A stretch of DNA of 5,822 bases, from positions 1 to 5,822 of the forward strand of contig DJMN01000054.1 in assembly GCA_002435385.1 (NCBI GenBank). The letters are read 5' to 3'. Positions within the stretch are counted from its first letter, which is position 1, and the number at the start of each line of letters is the position of its first letter. The notes under the pieces were generated by a model, which was not told the DNA's origin, did no database searches, and saw only the letters and a program-made list of their open reading frames with translations. A program made the position numbers and the translations under genes. Shown here one piece after another: positions 1 to 5,822 of the stretch. The stretch is from Patescibacteria group bacterium UBA6489. Its GTDB lineage: Bacteria; Patescibacteriota; Gracilibacteria; BD1-5; UBA6164.

Positions 1-1
1 A

Positions 2-3000
2 AAGTTCCTTATATGTCAGGCAGCAAAATTATGATTTACTGATACAAATAATATAAAGTTTAGACCTGAAGATAATATCGCAAAACATGAGGTATTTAAA
101 TGGTTTTACAAAGTGAGAGAATCGCATCTTATTGGTAAAGTATTAATTAATTGAGTGTTAGAACATTATGATTTAATTGATTGGATAAAAGATAAGAACA
201 GTCAGAATATAAATATATTATCAGATAAAGTAGATGAGGTATCAGGATGGGCAGATAAATATTTAGCCCAAGCAATAACTACATGAGTATTGGTATTTAA
301 AAATACAGGGTTAATAAATTTAAAAACTGGAGTAGTTGATCCAGATTCAGGAGATGTTAAAGATTGATGAGATGCAGATGATTATAATTTTAATGATAAG
401 ATAAATAGACAAGAAGCTTTAAAAGTAGTTATGAAGTCTATTATAATGACTGATGATGAATTAGCTGAATATAACTATGTAACTAGTTGATGTGGTGGAA
501 ATAACTCAGGTAGATTATTTGTGTATTCTATAAGTTTAGATGAAAATTGAGAGTGAAAAGCTACTAAAACAGATACTTATTTACTTGGTTGAGATAGTTA
601 CTTTAAATATGATTCATCAAATAATAATGACAAAGTACTTTATGACTGATATATAAATACTAGATTTTCTGACCCAGATTATTGTTCAAAAGTAGAAGAT
701 TATATACAATGATTGTGAAAATTCTGGCGTTGAGTAGATGTATTTAAAGTAGTTTCAAATATTAAAACTTCAGTAAAAGCAGAATCATGCTGAATACACT
801 CAGTAGAATATAATGGATATCTTCAAGATTATGTTTGATTAATAAATCCAAATGATGGGAAAATCTATTTAATAGATGATAAGTGATATCAAGCACCTAG
901 TTTTGATGACTGTAGTGAGTCACAAGAATATTTTGATGCAATATTAGCATTTGAAAATACTGAATACGGAAGTGTGTATGATGTAGATACAACGGTAAAA
1001 AGAGAATCTTGTGGAGTTTATACGGTAGAATATAAGACAGGAAATTTAGGGATATATATACCAGAAACTAAAGAATCATACTTCTTTGATGAAGATGCAA
1101 AGAGATATATAGATAGTTGTTCATTTTGAAATCCTATTTGAGAGTACGAGGGTGATAATGATAACATAAAGATAGTTTTTTTTGATAACTGAGTTTATGT
1201 TGATATATATGAGACAGATACAGAAATAATAAAAGACATATCATTAATAAGGTTTTTTAATGAATGAGAAATTTTACCATATATAAAGAAATTTTATAGT
1301 ACTCCAGAGACATTAGCAGAAAAAAATATAAGATGAAAATTATTACTTATAGAGTCAATAAAGAATAAAATTAAGAGTTGAGAATATGTAGCAATAAGAA
1401 ACATTACAAATAGTTATGATAGAACAATATGTGCAAATGTTGTAACAATAGCTAATTGATTAGCTACATTTTGTAGAATAGGTAGTAATGATGATGACTA
1501 TAATACAGATTGATTTGATTTAAATACATTATCAGAGGCTCCTTTAAATGAATTAGATTGGGTAAAATGAGATAGTTGAATAGAACTAATAAATCCATTA
1601 GAATGTGATAAGTTGTATACAAATGCTGATAGTGTAGAAAAAAAGAAAAAAGCATTATCTTGTTTTAATATGGCTTTAGAAAATATGGATTTTGAAGTAA
1701 GATATAAAAGAGCCTGAAGAAATGAAGAAGAATGGGATGAATTAAAGAAATGATTCTCAGCAGTAACAATATGATGAGCTTATATTTGAATGTGAGTGTG
1801 ATTGTATCAATTAGCAACAAACACAAGTAAAACATTAGAAATATTAGCCTCATGATTTACAGTTGAAACAATGTGATTGTGAGCAGTTGTATTTGTAGCA
1901 GAAGACGCAGTATCAAGTGTATATGATTGTTTGGATTTTAGATGGTGAAATGGGGAGAGTTTTAATAATTGTATGAGATTTGAGTTATTAGGATGAATAT
2001 GATTACCGAATTTTGTCCCAGAAAGATTTGAACAAGAAGTAATAAGATCAAGTCCATTAGATAAAATGGTAACAACATGAATAGCAATGTGATGATTAGA
2101 AACTTTCGCAATATGAGTGTTTACAGTAGCCAAGGAGGTTAAGTTAGTAAGATCATTAGCAGGAAGTGTAGAGTGATTAGAGGCTCAGAATTTAAGCAAA
2201 ATGAGTCTTGCTAGTGAAACTAAGTTTAAAAATATAAAGGCGGAGATAAATGATAAGTTTATACTAGAGAGAAATAAATGAACATTAACAAAAGTAAAAC
2301 AAGAAAATATAGTAGATGAAATATTTGCAAATCATGGGATGATAAGACCAAAGGTAATTTCACCAGAAGAGGAATTAATATATAAAAAACTTTCTTTATT
2401 TGATAATGATTCTTTAACTAAAATAATAATTTGAATGTGATGAAATAACTGAAAGGCTCAAATGAAATTAATGAAAAAGTTTATTCCTTTTGATGATGAA
2501 ACTATTAAAAAGCTTTTACAAAATGCAAATCCACTAGAATGAACATATCCAGTGCAAAAAACTTATTGGTATGAGTTACCAAAATATCCAGAAAAGTTAC
2601 CATTTGATGCACAAAAAATAATTGATAGATATCCAACTATGAAAAAGGGAGATATTAGGTATAATATAGATGAATTATGAACATTGTTTGATATATATAG
2701 AGATAATAAATTTATGGAGAAGTTTTCTAATGTTCCTAGTTATAAAGGGGATAAAATAGTTGATACAATAGAAGAATCATATAGATGAGAAATATTGTTT
2801 GTACTATGACAAGATTGAAAATTAAAAGCAACGATAAGGAGATTAGTAGTTGAAGAGTGATGAATAGTAAAAAGTTGAGTTGATTATTGGGATAAAATAC
2901 CTCATCCTGCACTTGTAAAATGAGAACCTGCTTTAACAGCTTGAGTTATGAGACCAGAGTTTGATGATGCAGGAAATGTTATAAGTATAGAAATAGAAAA

Positions 3001-3121
3001 TCAATCTGGACATTTACAACCAAAGTTTGATGAAGTTTTTAAAGATAAGGTTGTAAGTATGCTGAAAGAACAATTAGGTGATGAAGTATTAATAAATCCT
3101 ATACCTTATAAACCAAAATAG
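2..3121 (+). CDS. Giant surface protein, 5'-partial: SLH-like N-part, Cys repeats, hydrophobic middle, toxin-like SGH-x-x-P C-terminal domain
   Basis: The frame is open for 1039 codons with TGA read as Gly (59 TGA against 26 GGN) and ends in TAG. The start lies upstream of the window, so any signal peptide is not visible. Visible residues 1-37 and about 83-148 resemble S-layer homology repeats: FRPEDNI followed by an E-containing helix, and INRQEALKVV at 134-143. This suggests anchoring in the cell envelope. Residues 254-374 hold two copies of a Cys-containing repeat. Residues about 584-604, 618-639 and 690-713 are hydrophobic and Gly-rich and may cross or insert into a membrane. The C-terminal part has the order: LFVLGQDGKL, an IPHPAL-x-x-GEPAL-x-AG stretch, then NQSGHLQP at 1000-1007. 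That order matches a C-terminal domain I know from many polymorphic-toxin-like proteins (usually written H-S-S, AGE, SGHY-x-P), whose activity I cannot name. A secreted effector or adhesin role is inference. The two downstream small genes could belong to the same operon. Confidence 0.93.
761..1123 (+). repeat. Tandem protein repeat, two copies, 74-residue period
   Basis: Inside the large surface protein, ESCGIHSVEY (residues 261-270) recurs as ESCGVYTVEY (335-344), exactly 74 residues later. Each copy continues with a short strand-rich stretch containing IYLIDDKG or SYFFDEDA, and ends at a second cysteine in DDCSE (C304) or DSCSF (C373). Each unit therefore has two cysteines about 36-41 residues apart. 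In an exported protein these could form an intra-repeat disulphide, which is inference. Less certain relatives are SGCGGNNSGRLFVYSI upstream and a Cys-bearing segment near residues 465-490. I do not recognise the fold. Confidence 0.7.
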
Positions 3122-3133
3122 TTTTTATATTAT

Positions 3134-3139
3134 TATAAT
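3134..3139 (+). promoter_or_regulatory. Possible -10 box (TATAAT) directly before the 213-residue gene
   Basis: A perfect TATAAT ends 7 bases before the ATG at 3147, so transcription initiated from it would begin at or one base before the start codon, giving a leaderless mRNA. No Shine-Dalgarno motif is present in the 25-bp gap, which fits. There is no convincing -35 element, and in sequence this AT-rich the hexamer can occur by chance. Confidence 0.25.
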
Positions 3140-3146
3140 TAATATT

Positions 3147-3788
3147 ATGATTTCAATAATAAGTGATGCAAATACTAGATCCACTACCTTATTAAGAAAA
3201 CAAGAGGATTTATGGGAGTATTTTATTTACTGAGAAGATGATAAGAGAAAAGTAAATTTTTGGACTAGTGAAGATATACTAAAAGAAGAAAGTTATTTAA
3301 ATAAGCAGTGAATAAAAGAATTTATTACAAAACTTAAAGAAGCATTTAGAGATAAACCTAAGGAACCTATGGAATTTAGTACTTCTTGGGTCAAAAATCC
3401 TGCAAATATAAGTTTTGATATACAATATTTTGAAGGTTCAAATAAATTTTTTATTACAATCTGGGCAGATAACAAAATGAGAATACATTTAAATACTTGA
3501 GGTTCTGTAGCAGAAATGTTTGAAATTCTTTGACAAAAGCCTAGAGATTGGAAAAAATGAAAATGATTTCATATTCCATATCTAAACTTTCAAAAATATA
3601 TACTAGATTTAGAAAATGAAATCTGAGAAGAAGTTTTTGTTAAGTGAGTAAACATGGATAGAGAGAAAGTAGAAAAGGAATTTTCGGAGTGGCAAAAAAT
3701 AAGAATTGAGGCTAAGAGAAAAAGAGATGAAGAAATTAGACTTTGAATCAGAGATAGATATGGACAGTTGATAAAGAAAGATAAATAA
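3147..3788 (+). CDS. Unrecognised soluble 213-residue protein; candidate partner of the upstream surface protein
   Basis: The frame has 213 codons with nine TGA read as Gly, starts at an ATG 25 bp after the large surface gene and ends in TAA. I do not recognise the family. No signal peptide or membrane segment is visible, so a cytosolic location is likely. The first 75 residues are charged and probably helical. Residues about 76-112 look strand-rich with several Trp and Phe (for example FSTSW and FFITIWAD). Residues about 113-160 contain LNTGGSV and a Lys/Gly-rich turn. The last 45 residues, after VNMDREKVEKEF, are strongly charged and probably one long helix or coiled coil. No Shine-Dalgarno sequence precedes the ATG. 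Its place directly behind a toxin-like C-terminal domain makes an immunity or chaperone role possible, but this rests on position only. A free-standing unrelated protein is equally open. Confidence 0.85.
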
Positions 3789-3790
3789 TT

Positions 3791-3796
3791 TATAAT
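3791..3796 (+). promoter_or_regulatory. Possible -10 box (TATAAT) before the YcxB-like gene
   Basis: A perfect TATAAT lies 13 bases before the ATG at 3810. Initiation from it would leave a leader of only about 7 bases. No -35 element is evident. The base composition makes chance occurrence likely, but the same arrangement is seen before the preceding gene. Confidence 0.22.
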
Positions 3797-3809
3797 ATTA
3801 ATAATTTGA

Positions 3810-4346
3810 ATGATGAGTTTTAGTTTAGAATATAGTATATCAAAAAAGGATATTAATAAAGTAGCAAAGGAGTCATTATATTGAACCTCTATTTTACTTA
3901 GATTTATTTTTTATCCTTATGTAATACATAATTTTTTTGTAGCTTGAAGTAATAAAAATGATATTGCATGATGACTTACTTTTGCCTTAATCCCTATAGT
4001 AATGATGGAAGTTCTTTTCTTTATTATAAAATTTGTAAAACGAAAGCTTTGGAAAAATAAATTTTTGAATGTATATAATTTTTGAAAATATAAGGTATAC
4101 TTTTCAAAAGGAAATGTAAGATTGGTTGAGATATGAGAGGATAAAAAAATAAATATTGAGTGAAATAGAATAAGGAAGTTTATCAAAACAAAAAATTATA
4201 TTCTTATACACTTTGAAAAAGCTTACTGAATTTTTATTGTACCTCAAAATATACTTGATGGTGAGTCTAATAAGACTAAATTTATAGAGTATTTGGAAGA
4301 ACAGGTAGAGGAAAGAGAAAATCAAAATTTTAAGCCTGTTATTTAA
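3810..4346 (+). CDS. YcxB-like two-helix membrane protein
   Basis: The frame has 178 codons with eight TGA read as Gly. It begins with tandem ATG ATG, so the start could also be 3813. The layout fits the YcxB-like family of small bacterial membrane proteins. A short cytosolic N-terminus holds YSISKKDINK (8-17). Two hydrophobic helices follow at about 26-46 and 54-76, ended by KFVKRK. Then comes a cytosolic domain in which KTKNYILIHF (126-135) leads into YGIFIVPQNIL (139-149), with a final acidic helix FIEYLEEQVEE (158-168). The short turn, aromatic strand and I-x-VP stretch before the last helix is the usual family ending. The molecular role of the family is not established. The gene lies 21 bp after the previous one and probably shares its transcript. 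A membrane-located immunity protein for the upstream toxin-like protein is conceivable, but this is inference. Confidence 0.85.
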
Positions 4347-4364
4347 TATTATACAATAATATTA
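4344..4364. other. All-A/T perfect hairpin on the stop codon of the YcxB-like gene
   Basis: Nine bases starting at the TAA stop (4344-4352) are exactly complementary to 4356-4364, with a three-base ACA loop. The stem is entirely A/T and no T-tract follows, so it is a poor intrinsic terminator. It could stabilise the mRNA 3' end, or it could be chance in AT-rich DNA. Confidence 0.3.
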
Positions 4365-4500
4365 TCTCCTAACGAGGTTTTCCATAACTTTTCTAATAGT
4401 TGCATTTAACTTTAGAATCTAAGAAAAAATAATAAGACTTATTTTATTATTTCTGTCATAAAAAAGTTTCAGTAAAAATATTGTAATTAAATAAAATTTT
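4347..4500. other. Intergenic spacer of 154 bp before kptA
   Basis: This is the longest untranslated stretch in the window. No frame in it looks coding under either code. It holds the A/T hairpin on the preceding stop and a second A/T stem (4427-4435 with 4444-4452, eight-base loop), neither with a good T-tract. The last 20 bases before the kptA ATG are A/T with a TAAAAT at 4492-4497 and no Shine-Dalgarno motif. A promoter for kptA probably lies here, but I cannot place it firmly. I see no RNA gene or operator. Confidence 0.5.
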
Positions 4501-5043
4501 ATGAATCAAACAAAAATAAGCAAGCTACTAAGCTATATTCTAAGACATAAACCAGAAGCACTAAATATAACTTTAAATAAAAACTGATGGGCTGATATAG
4601 ATGAAATTATAGAAAAGTTCAAAGAGTTTGAAAATATAGATATAAACTATGAACAAATAGAACAATTAGTAAAAGATAATGATAAACAAAGGTTTTCTAT
4701 CAGTGATGACTGAAAGATGATTCGTGCAAATCAAGGACACAGTATAGAAATAAACTTAAATTTAAAACCTATAACACCTCCTGATTTTTTATACCATGGA
4801 ACTGCTACTAGATTCATGGATGGTATAAAACAAAAATGACTTATTTCAATGAGTCGTCAATTTGTACATTTATCATCAGATTTAGATACAGCTAAAAAAG
4901 TATGAATGAGGCATTGAAAACCTGTGATTTTGAAGGTGTTAAGTAAAAAAATGTATGAAAATTGATATAAATTTTATCTTTCAGAAAATTGAGTTTGGCT
5001 TTGTTCTGAAGTTCCTTCAGAGTTTATTGATTTTTGAATTTAA
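4501..5043 (+). CDS. kptA: RNA 2'-phosphotransferase (Tpt1/KptA family)
   Basis: The family removes an internal RNA 2'-phosphate by transferring it to NAD+, giving ADP-ribose 1'',2''-cyclic phosphate and nicotinamide. In eukaryotes this finishes tRNA splicing; the bacterial substrate is unsettled. The product is 180 residues, the normal family length. The N-terminal lobe has SYILRHKPEAL with the catalytic Arg15-His16, NGW at 28-30, KQRFSI with Arg64, and DDGKMIRANQGHS (69-81). The NAD-binding C-terminal lobe has YHGT (98-101), KGLISMSRQFVHLS (112-125) with Arg119, and GMRHGKPVIL (135-144). The expected Arg-His-Arg-Arg set is thus complete and the enzyme should be active. Eight TGA codons fall on glycines, several family-conserved (Gly29, 71, 113 and 139), which is the best proof of UGA=Gly here. 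No RNA ligase or tRNA endonuclease gene is nearby, so an RNA repair or NAD-linked role is open. Confidence 0.95.
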
Positions 5044-5107
5044 GGGGAAAATTGAGAATAAAAAAAGAAAGAAAAAGAAATTTTGACAGATGTAAAAAGG
5101 AAAAAAT
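5044..5107 (+). other. Purine-rich spacer with the ribosome binding site of the DKNYY gene
   Basis: After the kptA stop comes a tract made almost wholly of A and G (about 5043-5080), then a short T-containing stretch. AAGGA at 5097-5101 lies six bases before the GTG at 5108 and is the only convincing Shine-Dalgarno-like site before any start in the window. It supports the GTG start. In that frame a TAA at 5093-5095 closes the sequence just upstream, so the gene cannot begin earlier. Confidence 0.55.
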
Positions 5108-5371
5108 GTGACCTTTGGAGAAAATTACTTTTTGGTAGGAAATAAACATTACTGAGATGAAATATTAAATGCAGATTCAAATACATTTGAGGTAATAAAT
5201 AAAGTATTTTCAAAGGATAAAAATAATATATATGTAACAAAAGGAGAATTATATAGCATTGAAAAACTTGAATGAGCAGATGTAAAAACTTTTAAAGTTA
5301 GTAATGACTTTTATAGATGAAGAGATAAAAACAATTGTTATGTTTATGATGAGATATCATGATGTAAGTAA
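5108..5371 (+). CDS. Small DKNYY-repeat protein, GTG start
   Basis: The frame has 87 codons with four TGA read as Gly and ends in TAA. It carries two units of the DKNYY repeat (usually D-K-N-x-Y-Y, then a G-A-D-x-x-T-F-x-V segment). These are NADSNTFEVINKVFSKDKNNIY (within 21-42) and EGADVKTFKVSNDFY followed by DKNNCY (55-78), so the period is about 35-36 residues. The family is usually met in surface proteins or lipoproteins of bacteria and has no known biochemical role. Here no signal peptide precedes the repeats and the protein starts almost inside a unit. It may therefore be a trimmed remnant of a longer gene, or a minimal cytosolic version. The GTG start is chosen because an in-frame TAA lies 12 bases upstream and a Shine-Dalgarno-like AAGGA fits it. 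ATGs at 5090 and 5106 are out of frame. It ends 10 bp before a strong terminator. Confidence 0.8.
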
Positions 5372-5381
5372 ATTTAAAGTA

Positions 5382-5420
5382 AAAAAATAAAGGTAGTATT
5401 ATTAACTACCTTTATTTTTT
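5382..5420. terminator. Strong, symmetric (bidirectional) intrinsic terminator
   Basis: Bases 5382-5397 are fully complementary to 5405-5420 (16 bp), with a seven-base A/T loop. The inner part of the stem holds the GGTAGT/ACTACC core, and the outer part is an A-run on the left mirrored by a T-run on the right. A GC-containing stem ending in T-tracts when read from either strand is the hallmark of a terminator working in both directions. It closes the transcript of the DKNYY gene 10 bp upstream. Confidence 0.9.
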
Positions 5421-5460
5421 ATAGAGCATAACCCTTCAAAATATAGAAGAAGTAGAAAGC

Positions 5461-5822
5461 ATGTCCTTTTCAGAAGACGGAGAAAACTTCTCAGAATTTG
5501 AACCATTCTCAATACAAAGAGACTATCTACTACAAAACCAAACACAAGGCATAAAAACAATCTACACAAAACTAAAACTAAAAAATTCAACAACAACTGA
5601 AATTTTTAAAGATAGCATACTCCTTCTACCACGCTACTGAGCAAATTTTCAAATGCTATCAGACTGATTAGAAAAAAATCAAGACTATCAAGCATGAAAA
5701 AGTTATTTATTCAAAATAAAAACATACAACACAGGATTTGAAACATGGAAAAAAGAATGAGATAACCCAACAAACCTAATCTACACAATCAAAGACGAAA
5801 ACTGAAACACTATATCAGAAAT
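5461..5822 (+). CDS. Secreted or cell-wall protein with two Ig-like modules, 3'-partial and perhaps 5'-truncated
   Basis: From the ATG the frame is open for 120 codons to the window edge, with five TGA read as Gly. The frame is also open back to a TAG at 5422-5424, and the residues there (ITLQNIEEVES) look like part of the same domain. No ATG, GTG or TTG lies in that stretch, so the gene may have lost its true beginning. Residues 1-53 match a common bacterial extracellular beta-sandwich repeat: M-x-FS-x-DG-x-x-FS-x-x-EPFS, then G-x-KTIYTKLKLKNS and DSI. Residues 76-118 look like a second Ig-like module with NTGFETW (90-96), LIYTIKDENGNTI and a Tyr/Phe-rich strand. Such modules sit beside wall hydrolases or adhesins; no catalytic part is visible here. 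No signal peptide or Shine-Dalgarno motif precedes the ATG. Codon choice (CTA, AAC, ATC, TAC) is unlike that of the first three genes. Confidence 0.7.

Noticed and set aside
1464..2133. Open frames on other strands or frames inside the large gene
   Set aside because: They are low-complexity (runs of Leu/Ile/Tyr or His/Asn), overlap a continuous table-25 frame with clear domains, and show no family motifs.
2..3121. Reading the many TGA codons as stops, making this a decayed pseudogene
   Set aside because: The frame has no TAA, TAG or frameshift over 1039 codons, and the same TGA use occurs in an intact kptA at conserved glycines.
4501..5043. UGA as tryptophan (Mycoplasma-type code 4)
   Set aside because: In kptA the TGA positions match family glycines, and one TGA directly precedes a TGG in the NGW motif, where Gly-Trp is expected.
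5044..5090. The purine-rich tract as a missing N-terminus of the DKNYY protein
   Set aside because: The frame is closed by TAA at 5093-5095, and the other frames here give only Lys/Glu/Arg runs interrupted by stops.
5090..5108. ATG at 5090 or 5106 as the start of the DKNYY gene
   Set aside because: The first is followed at once by TAA, and the second is in a frame that reaches TAG after ten codons and does not encode the repeat.
5402..5596. Coding region on the minus strand over the last gene
   Set aside because: The minus-strand translation is Leu/Phe-rich without motifs, while the plus-strand frame gives recognisable Ig-like modules with TGA at plausible glycines.
1..5822. tRNA, rRNA, CRISPR array or insertion sequence
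   Set aside because: I found no cloverleaf with a T-loop motif, no regularly spaced direct repeats, no transposase motifs and no terminal inverted repeats apart from the terminator.

Overview
The window reads as bacterial DNA from a lineage that decodes UGA as glycine (translation table 25), that is, candidate phyla Absconditabacteria (SR1) or Gracilibacteria of the CPR/Patescibacteria. Under the standard code it looks almost empty. With TGA read as Gly, five long same-strand frames open up and a sixth runs off the right edge. I count 93 in-frame TGA codons (59 in the first gene alone, against 26 GGN glycines there). TGG remains the tryptophan codon. In the recognisable RNA 2'-phosphotransferase, TGA falls exactly on family-conserved glycines. 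The DNA is very AT-rich. The sequence alone does not separate SR1 from Gracilibacteria.

Layout, all on the + strand. (1) 2-3121: the 3' part, 1039 residues, of a very large surface-type protein. It has S-layer-homology-like segments at the visible N-terminus, Cys-containing repeats, a glycine-rich hydrophobic middle and a C-terminal domain ending in an SGH-x-x-P motif like that of many polymorphic-toxin-type proteins. (2) 3147-3788: an unrecognised soluble, charged 213-residue protein, 25 bp downstream. (3) 3810-4346: a two-helix membrane protein of the YcxB-like type, 21 bp further on. (4) 4501-5043: kptA, tRNA/RNA 2'-phosphotransferase, with all four catalytic residues. (5) 5108-5371: an 87-residue DKNYY-repeat protein with a GTG start. 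(6) 5382-5420: a strong symmetric terminator hairpin. (7) 5461-5822: the beginning or a 5'-truncated piece of a secreted or cell-wall protein with two immunoglobulin-like modules, running off the window.

Genes 1 to 3 are close enough to be one transcription unit. The arrangement of a large exported multidomain protein, a small cytosolic protein and a small membrane protein is compatible with a contact-dependent effector plus protective partners. That reading is inference. KptA stands apart behind a 154-bp spacer, and no RNA ligase or tRNA-splicing gene is visible.

The right edge differs from the rest. At the terminator the strand composition switches from G-rich over C to C-rich over G, and synonymous codon choice switches with it. 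The last gene has no obvious start where its homologous domain begins. This could be a rearrangement or inversion junction, a change of replication arm, or simply a differently composed gene.
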